64,000 bases of DNA from Saccharomonospora marina XMU15. Lineage in GTDB: Bacteria > Actinomycetota > Actinomycetes > Mycobacteriales > Pseudonocardiaceae. The stretch is from assembly GCF_000244955.1 (NCBI RefSeq), contig NZ_CM001439.1:5834527-5898526 (forward strand), written 5' to 3'. The position numbers and the translations under genes are program-made. Under the pieces are notes generated by a model. It saw only the letters and a list, made by a program, of their open reading frames with translations, was not told the DNA's origin and made no database searches. Numbering within the stretch: position 1 is the stretch's first letter; the number at the start of each line of letters is the position of its first letter. This document shows, piece after piece, positions 7,372 through 16,311 of the stretch.

Positions 7372-8561
7372 TGTCGGGCGAGGGGCCAATACTGCACGCG
7401 GACCTCGACGCGTTCTACGCGTCGGTGGAGCAGCGTGACGATCCGCGGCTGCGGGGGCGGCCCGTCATCGTGGGTGGTGGCGTGGTGCTGGCGGCCAGCT
7501 ACGAAGCGAAGGCACACGGCGTCCGCACGGCCATGGGTGGTAGGCAGGCCATGCGCCTGTGCCCGGCGGCCGTTGTGGTGCCGCCTCGCATGTCGGCCTA
7601 CTCCGAGGCGAGTAAAGCGGTGTTCGAGGTTTTCCGTGACACCACACCGATCGTCGAGGGCATCTCGATCGACGAGGCGTTCCTCGACGTCGGCGGACTC
7701 GCCCGGATCTCGGGCACGCCGGCACAGATCGCCGCGCGGCTGCGGCGTGAGGTGGCCGATCGGGTGGGGCTGGCGATCACCGTCGGCGTGGCGCGTACCA
7801 AGTTTCTGGCGAAGGTCGCCAGCGGTGTGGCCAAGCCGGACGGCCTGCTGGTGGTGCCACCCGATGCGGAACTGGACTTCCTGCATCCACTTCCGGTCGA
7901 GCGACTCTGGGGAGTTGGGCGAGTCACCGCGAGCAAGCTGAGAGATCGGGGGATCACCACGGTCGGCCAGGTGGCCGAACTGGGCGAACCGGCGCTGGTC
8001 GCGATGCTCGGCCGCGCGAGCGGCCGCCACCTACACGCGCTGGCGCACAACCGCGACCCACGGCCCGTGCACGTCGGCCGCCGTAGGCGCTCGATGGGTG
8101 CGCAGCGCGCGCTCGGCCGAGGTTCACGCGCAGCCGCGGAACTGGACGCCGACCTGACCGCCCTCGTCGACCGCCTCACCAGGCGGTTGCGTGCGGCGGC
8201 GCGGGTCTGCCGCACCGTCGTGCTGCGGCTGCGCTTCGCCGACTACACGCGGGTGACCCGCTCGCACACCATGGCGGAGCCCACCGCGCACACCGAGCCG
8301 ATCCTCGCCACGGCACGCGGCCTGCTCACCTCGGCGATGCCGATGATCAGCGCGAACGGTCTCACCCTCATCGGCGTGACGCTGACCAACCTGCACACCG
8401 AGGGTGCCGTGCAACTCATGCTCCCGTTCGACGAAGGCGCGGTAGGAACTCTCGACGCCACGCTCGACTCGGTACGCGACCGGTTCGGCTCGGCCGCCGT
8501 CACCCGCGCGGCGCTGCTGGGTCGCGCTCAAGGCATAGCGATGCCGCTGCTGCCGGATTGA
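7365..8561 (+). CDS. dinB: DNA polymerase IV, Y family
   Basis: This error-prone translesion polymerase of 398 residues is full length. The palm motif DLDAFYASVE is at residues 12-21 and SIDEAFLD, with the second catalytic acidic residues, is near 105. A helix-hairpin-helix follows (LWGVGRVTASKLRDRGI). A beta-clamp-binding motif, QLMLPF, lies towards the end. The ATG at 7365 lies inside the LexA box; GTG 7371 would give a product two residues shorter and is equally plausible. The next gene begins 15 bp after its stop, suggesting co-transcription. Confidence 0.93.
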   Translation: MFVSGEGPILHADLDAFYASVEQRDDPRLRGRPVIVGGGVVLAASYEAKAHGVRTAMGGRQAMRLCPAAVVVPPRMSAYSEASKAVFEVFRDTTPIVEGISIDEAFLDVGGLARISGTPAQIAARLRREVADRVGLAITVGVARTKFLAKVASGVAKPDGLLVVPPDAELDFLHPLPVERLWGVGRVTASKLRDRGITTVGQVAELGEPALVAMLGRASGRHLHALAHNRDPRPVHVGRRRRSMGAQRALGRGSRAAAELDADLTALVDRLTRRLRAAARVCRTVVLRLRFADYTRVTRSHTMAEPTAHTEPILATARGLLTSAMPMISANGLTLIGVTLTNLHTEGAVQLMLPFDEGAVGTLDATLDSVRDRFGSAAVTRAALLGRAQGIAMPLLPD

Positions 8562-8575
8562 AGGAGAATCGAACC

Positions 8576-9040
8576 ATGGGGGAAGCAGCGACGTTGCCCG
8601 ACGCGGTCCAGCTACCCGACGGCGCCTGGGTACGCGGGCGCGGGCTACGCAGGCCCGCCAAGCACGGACCCGCACCGGACTACGGGTTGTACCTCGGCGG
8701 CGCGAGGCTGCGCCGCAGGCACGAGGATTCACTGCACTGGCCGCACGACTGGGTGCACTGGCCGGACGGGTGGTTGCCCACCGACTGGAAGAGCGCCGCT
8801 GACAGCCTGGTCCGGCTGCACGAGCGGGCCATCGCGGGCCAGTCCGTTGAGATCGCCTGCAACGGAGGTCTGGGGAGGACGGGAACCGCCGTTGCCTGCC
8901 TTGTCACACTGTGCGGGTCAACCCCTGGCGCGGCGGTGCGCTGGGCCCGCGAGCACTACAACCGGCGGGCGGTCGAACTGCCGTGGCAACGGCTGTGGGT
9001 TCGCTGGTTCGCCAGGCGGACCCGTGCCGCCCGTCGATAG
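8576..9040 (+). CDS. protein-tyrosine-phosphatase-like protein
   Basis: A 154-residue protein starting at ATG 8576, with AAGGAG at 8561-8566. The P-loop ACNGGLGRTG matches the C-X5-R signature of cysteine phosphatases, with Cys and Arg intact, followed by a VACLVTL helix. The residue before the Cys is Ala rather than the usual His. An acidic general-acid loop is not obvious. Likely a small dual-specificity-type phosphatase; substrate unknown. It follows the SOS-controlled dinB closely and may share its transcript. Confidence 0.65.
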   Translation: MGEAATLPDAVQLPDGAWVRGRGLRRPAKHGPAPDYGLYLGGARLRRRHEDSLHWPHDWVHWPDGWLPTDWKSAADSLVRLHERAIAGQSVEIACNGGLGRTGTAVACLVTLCGSTPGAAVRWAREHYNRRAVELPWQRLWVRWFARRTRAARR

Positions 9041-9062
9041 CGACCAAGCCGCCCGCAACGGC

Positions 9063-9401
9063 TCAGCCCTCCCTGGCGTCGCGCAGCCGCGCGGGGGCCC
9101 TGGCCAACCACGCCTGCTCGACGAGTTCGGCAAGCTGCCGTGGATCGACCCGATCCAGATCCACCAGGATCACGCCGTGCCCGTCGTAGTGCGGCGTGGT
9201 GTAGAACGCCGGGTCGCCGGAAGCCAGCAGAGCGGCCTTCTCGTCGAGACCGCAGAGCAGCACGAGCCCACCCTCTGCTTCGGTGCGCAGTCGCGCGAAA
9301 CCCTTGCCCGCTACTTTCAGTCCCGGCGTTGCGTACCAGGTCGACTCCTGCACCTGCGGCAGCGCCCGCCCGATAGCAACGACATCGTCCCAGGTCGGCA
9401 T
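9063..9401 (-). CDS. MmcQ/YjbR family protein
   Basis: At 112 residues this has the length and pattern of MmcQ/YjbR proteins: TWYATPGLKVAGKGFARL, a central GLVLLCGLDEKAALL, and a GHGVILVDLDRVD segment near the end. The fold is a double-wing DNA-binding-like domain, but function is unproven in the family. It is convergent with the phosphatase-like gene. Confidence 0.75.
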   Translation of the reverse strand: MPTWDDVVAIGRALPQVQESTWYATPGLKVAGKGFARLRTEAEGGLVLLCGLDEKAALLASGDPAFYTTPHYDGHGVILVDLDRVDPRQLAELVEQAWLARAPARLRDAREG

Positions 9402-9457
9402 GGGTCCATTGTCGTGACCGGTCGCGCCTGTGGCTTGGCGAAATGGGAACCGCGATC

Positions 9458-9652
9458 TCAGTTCGGCGGAAACCGGTGGAGGTTCGCGTGCAGCCGGGCG
9501 GGCGCGAGCGGGTCTGACTCGCCGAGCCGGGCCAGCCGTGCCCTGCGTTGCTTGGCGTGGCGGCGCGCTGCCCGCTGGTCCTCGTACCCGACGGTGATCG
9601 CGGCGGCGACGAGCAGCAGGCCCGCCAGGCAGATGACAACGGCGAGGTACAC
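9458..9652 (-). CDS. small single-pass membrane protein
   Basis: I chose GTG 9652, which has AAGGGGGA just upstream, giving 64 residues. One transmembrane helix (YLAVVICLAGLLLVAAAITV) is followed by a strongly basic, Arg/Ala-rich cytoplasmic tail. No family recognised. It is divergent from the Mug glycosylase gene. Confidence 0.5.
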   Translation of the reverse strand: MYLAVVICLAGLLLVAAAITVGYEDQRAARRHAKQRRARLARLGESDPLAPARLHANLHRFPPN

Positions 9653-9801
9653 GCCATCCCCCTTGATGCCGTCCTTGTGTGACAGATCACAAAGCCTACG
9701 CAATGTCCAGCGATGGCGCCACCGTCGCTGGTCGGCGCCGCACTGCCGGTTTTCTCGCACCCCGGCTGCCTACCGCGCCAGGTGGGGGCACACTGCTTGG
9801 C

Positions 9802-10311
9802 ATGGCCGTGCGAGCACTCGACGACGTGATCGACTACGGCTTGCGGGTGCTGTTCTGCGGTATCAACCCCAGCGTTCGTTCCGGCGCCACCGGCCATCAC
9901 TTCGCCCACCCGGCGAACCGGTTCTGGTCGACCCTGTACCGCAGCGGTTTCACCCCGCGCAGGCTCCAGCCGAGCGAGCAGTTCTCACTGCTGGACTACG
10001 GGCTGGGCGTCACCAACCTCGTCGACCGGGTCACCGCCCGTGCCGACGAGCTGACGAAGGAGGAGTTGAAGCAGGGTGGCGAGCGGCTGACCGCCAAGGT
10101 CGCGCGGTATCGCCCGCGTTGGCTGGCGATGGTGGGGCTCACCGCGTACCGTGCGGCCTTCGGGAGACCCTCCGCCGTGGTTGGAGCGCAGGCGGACAGG
10201 GTCAGCGGTGTGCCCGTATGGCTGCTGCCCAACCCGAGCGGGCTGAACGCCCACTGGACCCCGGCCGGTCTCGCCGAGGAGTACGCCCGGCTGCGGGTCG
10301 CCGCGTCGTGA
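9802..10311 (+). CDS. mug: G/U mismatch-specific DNA glycosylase (Mug family)
   Basis: This base-excision enzyme removes uracil or thymine mispaired with guanine. The 169-residue product has the Mug/TDG active-site motif GINPS (in VLFCGINPSVRSG), then GHHFAHPANRFW. A C-terminal segment, LLPNPSGLNAHW, corresponds to the family's second motif NPSG. The start at ATG 9802 fits the usual N-terminus (DDVIDYGLRVLFCG); sequence upstream of it is not conserved-looking. It stands alone between a small divergent gene and a regulator. Confidence 0.88.
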   Translation: MAVRALDDVIDYGLRVLFCGINPSVRSGATGHHFAHPANRFWSTLYRSGFTPRRLQPSEQFSLLDYGLGVTNLVDRVTARADELTKEELKQGGERLTAKVARYRPRWLAMVGLTAYRAAFGRPSAVVGAQADRVSGVPVWLLPNPSGLNAHWTPAGLAEEYARLRVAAS

Positions 10312-10537
10312 CGCTCGATGCGCGGCGCCGGACGGCAACGAGAAGTGCAGACCGACGAGCGCGACCCGATGCGGCCCGAATTCGGCGTCATGGATTAATG
10401 AGCAGGTCGCCAAACCGGCCAGGTGGTTGAGACCGAGCGGTCCAGACAGAGGGAGGCGGACCGACCACCGCACAGCGAAGGCCGAAGGCGGCGAGCGAGC
10501 ACACCTCGGGGGAGAGTGTGCGGGAGAGGGAGAGCGG

Positions 10538-11317
10538 ATGGCGCACAGCATCGAAAGGGGCAGAACCGGCCCCGGCACGGCAGGCAGCCGCGTGTTGACC
10601 GTCGCGGCACTGGACTCGGTTCCCGTTTACCGGGAAGGACTCAACGCGGTGGTGAGCCGCACCCCGGGGCTACGTTGGGTCGGACACGCGGCGACGCAGC
10701 ACGCATCCATGCAACTGTGCGAACAACTGCATCCGAACATCGTCGCCGTGGACTCCGGCCTGGACCCGCAGGGCCACCTGATCCGGCTGCTCAGCGACGG
10801 GCACCCGATGATGATCATCGTCGTGCTGCTGAGGCAGGCTCACGTCGGCGCGACCTTCATCTCCGCGATGCTCTCGGCAGGAGCACACGGGGTCGTACCG
10901 AGGGACGCCGACCCTCGCCGCCTCGGTGAGGCGCTGCGGAAGGCGTTCGTCGACAGGCGCTACACCGACCCTTCGCTCGCGCCGTTGCTGACCCGGCAGC
11001 GGCACACGACGGGAGGTGACGGCAGGGCTGGTGCCGGGGTGCACCGGCCGAGGATGCCGCTGTCCCGGCGTGAATACCAGGTGCTGCAACTGGTCGCGGA
11101 AGGGCTGGAGAACGCCGCCATCGCCAAGACACTCTTCCTGTCGGTGGAAACCGTGCGCACGCACGTGAAGAGCATCCTGCGCAAGCTGTCCGCGCGGGAC
11201 CGTACACACGCCGTGAGCAAGGCATTTCGCTCGGGCATTCTCGTCGCGCGTGCGGAGGGCGCACCGCCGGGCGAGGGTGAGGCGCCACCCGCGGCGGTGG
11301 GCAACACGATCGCCTGA
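10538..11317 (+). CDS. LuxR/NarL-type response regulator, atypical receiver
   Basis: The 259-residue product starts at ATG 10538 after GGGAGAGGGAGAG. Residues about 20-140 form a receiver domain with an acidic pocket (ALDSVPVYREGL) and a putative phospho-acceptor Asp in IVAVDSGL. The conserved Lys near the end is not where expected (GVVPRDAD instead of GYLLKDAD). The C-terminal LuxR HTH is standard: LSRREYQVLQLVAEGL and LFLSVETVRTHVKSILRK. No sensor kinase is adjacent, so it is an orphan and may not be phosphorylated. Stretch 10312-10537 upstream holds no gene that I can see. Confidence 0.8.
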   Translation: MAHSIERGRTGPGTAGSRVLTVAALDSVPVYREGLNAVVSRTPGLRWVGHAATQHASMQLCEQLHPNIVAVDSGLDPQGHLIRLLSDGHPMMIIVVLLRQAHVGATFISAMLSAGAHGVVPRDADPRRLGEALRKAFVDRRYTDPSLAPLLTRQRHTTGGDGRAGAGVHRPRMPLSRREYQVLQLVAEGLENAAIAKTLFLSVETVRTHVKSILRKLSARDRTHAVSKAFRSGILVARAEGAPPGEGEAPPAAVGNTIA

Positions 11318-11369
11318 CCCGCCCGTGGCGATCGCTTCGTCACAAACCGGCCCTTCACCTTGCCGCCAG

Positions 11370-11406
11370 TTACTAGCAGGTAATATGCTCATGTTACCGG
11401 CCAGTA
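11370..11406. promoter_or_regulatory. pair of TACT-N4-AGTA-like operators upstream of fadE5
   Basis: Two imperfect copies of the palindrome lie 24 bp apart: TACTAGCAGGTA at 11371-11382 and TACCGGCCAGTA at 11395-11406. Each has one departure from TACT-N4-AGTA. TAATAT at 11381-11386 between them could be the -10 hexamer. The same palindrome occurs near fabG4-fadA2 and the TetR gene, suggesting shared control. Confidence 0.6.
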
Positions 11407-11448
11407 GGGCAGTGATGTCCGCCGAACTACCCCGTACGGAGTGACGAC

Positions 11449-13293
11449 ATGGGCCACTACAAGAGCAACGTCCGAGACCTGGAGTTCAACCTCTTCGAGG
11501 TACTCGGCGTTCAGGAGCGCCTCGGCAAGGGCGTGCTGGCGGAGTCGGACGCCGACACCGCACGCGGCGTGCTGGCCGAGCTCAACAACCTGGCGGTCGG
11601 CCCGCTGGCCGAGTCGTTCGTCGACGCCGACCGCAACCCGCCGGTCTACGACCCGAAGACCTTCTCGGCGACACTGCCCGAGTCGTTCAAGAAGAGCTAC
11701 CAGGCACTGTGGGACGGCGAGTGGTGGCGGATCGGGCTCACCAACGACCTCGGCGGCTTCGGCCTGCCTCCCACCGTGCAGTGGGCCGCCTCCGAGTTGA
11801 TCCTGGGCGCGAACCCGGCGCTGTTCATGTACATGGCGGGCCCGAACTTCGCGATGATCCTCGACAAGAACGGCACCGAGGAGCAGAAGCGCTGGGCACG
11901 CATCATGATCGAGCGCGCGTGGGGCGCGACGATGGTGCTCACCGAGCCGGACGCGGGCTCCGACGTCGGTGCGGGCCGCACCAAGGCGGTGTTGCAGGAG
12001 GACGGTTCCTGGCACCTGGACGGAGTCAAGCGGTTCATCACCTCCGCCGACCAGGACATGACCGAGAACATCATGCACCTGGTGCTCGCCCGCCCCGAGG
12101 GTCCCGGTATCGAGCCCAAGCCCGGCACCAAGGGGTTGTCGCTGTTCCTGGTGCCGAAGTTCCACTTCGACACCGAGACCGGCGAACTCGGCGAGCGCAA
12201 CGGCGCCTTCGTCACCAACGTCGAGCACAAGATGGGCCTGAAGGTATCCACCACCTGCGAGCTGACCTTCGGCCAGCACGGCACGCCTGCCAAGGGCTGG
12301 CTGCTCGGCGAGGTGCACGACGGCATCGCTCAGATGTTCCAGGTGATCGAGTACGCCAGGATGATGGTCGGAACCAAGGCCATCGCCACGCTGTCCACCG
12401 GCTACCTCAACGCACTCGAGTACGCCAAGGAGCGGGTGCAGGGCGCCGACCTCACGCAAATGCTGGACAAGACCGCGCCTCGCGTGACCATCACACACCA
12501 CCCTGATGTGCGCCGGTCGCTGATGACGCAGAAAGCCTACGCGGAGGGTCTGCGCGCGGTGTACCTCTACACCGCGTCGTTCCAGGACCAGATCTGGACC
12601 GGCGAGGGCGACGAGGAGTCACTGGATCTGGCGGAGCGGGTCAACGACCTGCTGCTGCCCATCGTCAAGGGCGTCGGCTCGGAGCGCGCCACCGAGCAGC
12701 TCGTGCAGTCGCTGCAGACACTCGGCGGGTCCGGCTTCCTACAGGACTACCCGATCGAGCAGTACATCCGCGACGCCAAGATCGACTCGTTGTACGAGGG
12801 CACCACTGCCATCCAGTCGATGGACTTCTTCTTCCGAAAGATCGTCCGCGACAAGGGCAAGGCCCTCACCTACCTCGCCGGTGAGATCACGAAGTTCATC
12901 GAGTCCGAGGCGGGTAACGGCAGGCTGAAGAACGAGCGTGCGTTGCTCAAGCAGGCGCTCGACGACGTGCAGGGCATGCTCGGCGCGATGATCGGCCACC
13001 TCACCGCGTCGCAGGACGACCCGAAGAGCGTCTACAAGGTCGGTCAGCACACCGTGCGGCTGCTGATGTCCGCGGGCGATCTGCTCGTCGGATGGCAGCT
13101 CCTGCGGCAGGCCGAGGTGGCCATGACCAAGCTCGACGCCGAGCCCGCTGCCAAGGACGTGCCCTTCTACCAGGGCAAGGTTGCCGTGGCGACGTTCTTC
13201 GCCAAGAACGTGTTGCCCGAACTCACCGCCCGCAGGGCCATCGTCGAGGCCGCTGACAACGACCTGATGGAGATCGACGAAGCGGCGTTCTGA
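11449..13293 (+). CDS. fadE5: acyl-CoA dehydrogenase, FadE5 type
   Basis: This FAD flavoenzyme introduces the trans-2 double bond into acyl-CoA in beta-oxidation. At 614 residues it is the long actinobacterial form, and its N-terminus ([19 protein letters not shown]) is that of mycobacterial FadE5. The FAD/substrate motif [13 protein letters not shown] is near residue 165. A catalytic-Glu segment ([17 protein letters not shown]) is near 445, with the fatty-acyl pocket helices around it. A strong terminator follows. In mycobacteria fadE5 sits beside fadA2, fabG4 and htdX; here those genes are 25 kb away but share an operator-like palindrome. Confidence 0.93.
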   Translation: MGHYKSNVRDLEFNLFEVLGVQERLGKGVLAESDADTARGVLAELNNLAVGPLAESFVDADRNPPVYDPKTFSATLPESFKKSYQALWDGEWWRIGLTNDLGGFGLPPTVQWAASELILGANPALFMYMAGPNFAMILDKNGTEEQKRWARIMIERAWGATMVLTEPDAGSDVGAGRTKAVLQEDGSWHLDGVKRFITSADQDMTENIMHLVLARPEGPGIEPKPGTKGLSLFLVPKFHFDTETGELGERNGAFVTNVEHKMGLKVSTTCELTFGQHGTPAKGWLLGEVHDGIAQMFQVIEYARMMVGTKAIATLSTGYLNALEYAKERVQGADLTQMLDKTAPRVTITHHPDVRRSLMTQKAYAEGLRAVYLYTASFQDQIWTGEGDEESLDLAERVNDLLLPIVKGVGSERATEQLVQSLQTLGGSGFLQDYPIEQYIRDAKIDSLYEGTTAIQSMDFFFRKIVRDKGKALTYLAGEITKFIESEAGNGRLKNERALLKQALDDVQGMLGAMIGHLTASQDDPKSVYKVGQHTVRLLMSAGDLLVGWQLLRQAEVAMTKLDAEPAAKDVPFYQGKVAVATFFAKNVLPELTARRAIVEAADNDLMEIDEAAF

Positions 13294-13306
13294 CGCCCGC
13301 GAGCCG

Positions 13307-13352
13307 AATGCGGAAGCCGCCGGGGTTGGCGAACCCCGGCGGCTTCCGCATT
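13307..13352 (+). terminator. fadE5 terminator
   Basis: A perfect 21-bp inverted repeat (13307-13327 and 13332-13352) with a 4-base GGCG loop lies 13 bp after the fadE5 stop. The stem is mostly GC and ends in ATT on the plus strand. Confidence 0.85.
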
Positions 13353-13422
13353 ATGGGTGTGATTACGACTGTGCCGTCCGGGTAACCCGATCAGGTCGTC
13401 ACCGGCGAACAGGAGTGAAGCA

Positions 13423-13698
13423 ATGGCTGTCTCGGGGATAATTTCGGCGATCCTGATCGGGCTCGTGCTCGGCGCGCTCGCCAGGCTGGTTCTTCCCGGC
13501 AAGCAAGGCATCCCCATCTGGCTGACCATCCTGGTGGGGATCGCAGCGGCGTTCCTCGGCACCGCCATCGCACGCGGACTCGGCTATGCGGACACGAGTG
13601 GCTGGGACTGGTTGGAGTTCCTGACCCAACTCGTCGTCGCGGCCATCGGGGTGTCGATAGCCGCGGGCGTCTACCCGAAGAAGAGCGTTCGGGGATAG
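13423..13698 (+). CDS. GlsB/YeaQ/YmgE family membrane protein
   Basis: A 91-residue, three-helix membrane protein with the family pattern GLVLGALARLVLPGKQ in helix 1 and loop, a Gly-rich second helix (LVGIAAAFLGTAIA) and a third helix near AAIGVSIAAGV. Often called transglycosylase-associated protein, though enzymatic activity has not been shown; expression is commonly stress-linked. AGGAGTGAAGCA precedes the ATG. Confidence 0.8.
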   Translation: MAVSGIISAILIGLVLGALARLVLPGKQGIPIWLTILVGIAAAFLGTAIARGLGYADTSGWDWLEFLTQLVVAAIGVSIAAGVYPKKSVRG

Positions 13699-13767
13699 CC
13701 GGAACAGACCACACGGTGGCGGAGGTGCTCACGCATCTCCGCCACCGCGCTGTTCGGACATCACGGA

Positions 13768-13851
13768 ACGCAGAACTCGCGGGCAGGAACGCAGAAGTCA
13801 CGGGCGAGAGCGGGGGACTCGCGGGTGGGAGCGGGGGACTCGCGGGTGGCG
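13768..13851. repeat. 4 x 21-bp AABB repeat array, locus 1
   Basis: Four consecutive 21-bp units share the core ACTCGCGGG, degenerate as AGTCACGGG in unit 2. Units 1-2 begin ACGCAGA (type A) and units 3-4 begin GCGGGGG (type B). The array ends one base before the stop codon of the minus-strand groES-like gene (13853-13855). An array of identical length, order and orientation lies at 22178-22261. Confidence 0.8.
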
Positions 13852-13852
13852 G

Positions 13853-14221
13853 TCACAGGTACAGGCCCGTGCCGTGCTCCGTTCGCTCGCTGGCGACCGC
13901 GTGGATGTCGCGCTCGCGCAGCACCAGGTAGGACGTGCCCTGGACCTCGACCTCAAGCTGCTCCTCCGCGTTGAACAGCACTCGGTCGCCGACCTTGACG
14001 TTGCGCACGTTGTTTCCCACGCCGAGTACGTTGCCCCACGAAAGGCGCCGCGCCACCTGCGCGGTCGCCGGAATCACGATGCCGCCGCTGCTGCGCCGCT
14101 CGCCGTCGTCCTGCGGGAGGCGAACGAGCACCCGGTCGTGCAGCATCTGGATCTCGAGCTTCGCGTCCGTTTGCAGCGGACCGGCGTTGCCTGCGGTGTT
14201 GGGTTCTGACACGCGATTCAT
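13853..14221 (-). CDS. GroES-family co-chaperonin paralogue
   Basis: The 122-residue product starts at ATG 14221. After a 30-residue non-conserved N-terminal extension comes a GroES fold. LHDRVLVRLP is strand 1 and GERRSSGGIVIPATA is the mobile loop that would contact a GroEL ring. VKVGDRVLFNAEEQLEVEV and YLVLRERDIHAV complete the fold. No groEL lies nearby, and the mobile loop and the segment after it differ from housekeeping GroES, so this looks like a secondary co-chaperonin. The 21-bp repeat array follows its stop codon directly. Confidence 0.8.
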   Translation of the reverse strand: MNRVSEPNTAGNAGPLQTDAKLEIQMLHDRVLVRLPQDDGERRSSGGIVIPATAQVARRLSWGNVLGVGNNVRNVKVGDRVLFNAEEQLEVEVQGTSYLVLRERDIHAVASERTEHGTGLYL

Positions 14222-14265
14222 GCTACGTCGGCGAAGTGGAGCACATCGCGCGGTGGCCACCGCGG

Positions 14266-16287
14266 CTACGCGGGCGATCGCTCGGGCGAACCTGCCAGCA
14301 TCAGCCGCAGGTTGTCGTCACCTTCCGGATCGAGCCGCACCGGCACTCCCCAGTCCTGCCTGGTGACCCGGCACACCGGGTGTTCGGCTGCCTCGTCACA
14401 GCTGGCCGCCTGCGCCACCACGTGGAGCACACCTTCCCCCCGCTTGCCGGCAAGCGTGATGGTGCGCCTGAGATCGGTGCCGCTGCCTGCGCCGTCGGCG
14501 ATCAGGTCGGGAGGCGACGCGGTGACCTCGAGACGCGTGGCAGGTCCGAATCGCTCGTCCAGCTTCTCGCCCGGCGCGGGCACAAAGACGACGGAGAAGT
14601 CCAGTTCACCCGGTGCCAGCACGGTAGCGGGCCGCTGCACCTGGAGTTCCTCACCTTCCACCTGGTCCGACTCGGCCGCCTCTAGCAGGCGCAGCCGGTG
14701 TGCGGCCGACTCGACCACGAGCATGCCGACGTCGGTGCCTGCGAACCCTGACGGTTCGGCCAGGCCCGTCATGATCGTGGAGACCTCGCCGCTGGCGGGG
14801 TCGTACCGGCGCACGGCTCCGTTGTAGGTGTCGGCCACCGCCACCGCGCCGTCCGGCAACACCGCCACGCCGAGCGGATGCTGCAACAGCGCCTGCCCGG
14901 CGCGCCCGTCCCGGTGCCCGAAGGAGAACAGGTCGCTTCCCACGGCGGTGTGCAGGGTGAAGCCGGCGTCGCCGTCCCGCTGCAGCCACCGCAGCGCCGA
15001 GGTCTCCGCGTCGACCAGCCAGAGCCGGTCACCGCGCGCAGCCAGCCCGGACGGCTGCGCGAGCAGTGCCTCGGCGGCCGGGCCGTCCCGAAGCCCCTCC
15101 ACCGTCGTTCCCGCCAGGCGGCGCACGGTGCGCTCGACGGGGTCGAACAGGCTCAGCGTGTGGTTGCCCGCCATGGCCACCACGACACCGCCTGCCGCTT
15201 CCCACCACCGGACGTCCCATGGGCTGGTGAGCGCGACGTCAAGCGCTGTCCCGGCGTCCGCACCGTCGCGCCACTGCTCACCTGTGCCCGCCACCGTGGT
15301 GACGGCGCCGGTGCGCAGGTCTACCCCGCGCAGCAGGTGATTGCCGGTATCAGCCACCACTAGGTGGTAGCCCACCCGCTCGGCGATCTCGGTCGGCAGC
15401 AACGTCAGCCCCGAAGGCTCGGCGAAGGCCGCAACGTCGAACGCGCCGTCGGCGTGACCACGCACTCCGCTGCCGAAGCGCCGCACCAGGGTCTCCGCGT
15501 CCGAGGCGAACTCAGCCACCGAATGCTGGGCGGTGTCGGCCACCAGCACCCGGCCCTCGGCGGTGACGACGGCCTTGGCAGGAAAGCGCAGCCCGCTGCC
15601 AGGCTGCTGAGCCTGCTCGGTCGCCTCCGCCTGCCCGGCCTGCCCGGCCTGCCCGGCCTGCTCGGTCTGCTCGGTGGCCCGTGGCCGCTGCTCGGTGGTC
15701 GAGGCGCCGTCGCCGGGGCCGTCGCCTGCCTGCGGTTGCCCGGACTCACCATTCCGGCGCAGCGTGCCCTTCGCCTCGTGGATGCCGAGCAGGTCGTTGA
15801 TAACCCGGCGCAGCGCTTCGGCATGGCCCTCACCAGCGGCGACGTGCACGACGTAGCCCTCAGGGTCAACCACGACGAGCGTCGGCCACGCCTTGACCGC
15901 GTACTGCTGCCAGGTCGTCAGGTCCGGATCGTTGAGCACCGGATGCCGCACGCCGTAGCGCTCGACGGCCGCGCGGATCGCGTCCTGCTCACCCTCGTGG
16001 GAGAACTTCGGCGAGTGCACCCCGATGGTGACGAGCACATCGCGGAATTCGTCCTCGATCGGACGCAGCTCGTCGAGCACGTGCAGGCAGTTGATGCAGC
16101 CGGAGGTGAAGAAGTCGAGCAGCACGATCCGGCCGCGCAGCGACGACAGCTCGAGGCCCTTACCGTCCGTGTTCAGCCACCGGTCACCGGTCAGCTCCGG
16201 TGCACGTACGCGCGATTGTGTATTGAGTGCGCTCACGGTTCTAGTGAACGCGACTCCTGCCACGCTGCGTCCCAGCGGGGCCGTCAT
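14266..16287 (-). CDS. thioredoxin-like / NHL-repeat protein (NHLRC2-like)
   Basis: The N-terminal domain (about residues 28-170) is a TlpA-like thioredoxin fold with the redox-type motif TSGCINCLHV, a CxxC, and the cis-Pro segment AVKAWPTLVVVD. A low-complexity linker with repeated GQA/TEQ units follows. A six-bladed NHL beta-propeller comes next (repeats such as VLVADTAQHSV, LVVADTGNHLLRGVD, VAVADTYNGAVRRYD). This order matches the NHLRC2-like family; the role is probably thiol-disulfide chemistry coupled to a binding propeller. Start is uncertain: ATG 16287 or GTG 16236. It follows a small exported-protein gene closely. Confidence 0.82.
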   Translation of the reverse strand: MTAPLGRSVAGVAFTRTVSALNTQSRVRAPELTGDRWLNTDGKGLELSSLRGRIVLLDFFTSGCINCLHVLDELRPIEDEFRDVLVTIGVHSPKFSHEGEQDAIRAAVERYGVRHPVLNDPDLTTWQQYAVKAWPTLVVVDPEGYVVHVAAGEGHAEALRRVINDLLGIHEAKGTLRRNGESGQPQAGDGPGDGASTTEQRPRATEQTEQAGQAGQAGQAEATEQAQQPGSGLRFPAKAVVTAEGRVLVADTAQHSVAEFASDAETLVRRFGSGVRGHADGAFDVAAFAEPSGLTLLPTEIAERVGYHLVVADTGNHLLRGVDLRTGAVTTVAGTGEQWRDGADAGTALDVALTSPWDVRWWEAAGGVVVAMAGNHTLSLFDPVERTVRRLAGTTVEGLRDGPAAEALLAQPSGLAARGDRLWLVDAETSALRWLQRDGDAGFTLHTAVGSDLFSFGHRDGRAGQALLQHPLGVAVLPDGAVAVADTYNGAVRRYDPASGEVSTIMTGLAEPSGFAGTDVGMLVVESAAHRLRLLEAAESDQVEGEELQVQRPATVLAPGELDFSVVFVPAPGEKLDERFGPATRLEVTASPPDLIADGAGSGTDLRRTITLAGKRGEGVLHVVAQAASCDEAAEHPVCRVTRQDWGVPVRLDPEGDDNLRLMLAGSPERSPA

Positions 16288-16311
16288 GCCACCCGGAAGG
16301 GCGACCCCGTG

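Noticed and set aside
13768-13851. CRISPR-like array
   Set aside because: Units are contiguous 21-bp repeats without spacers, only four of them, and no cas genes are present.
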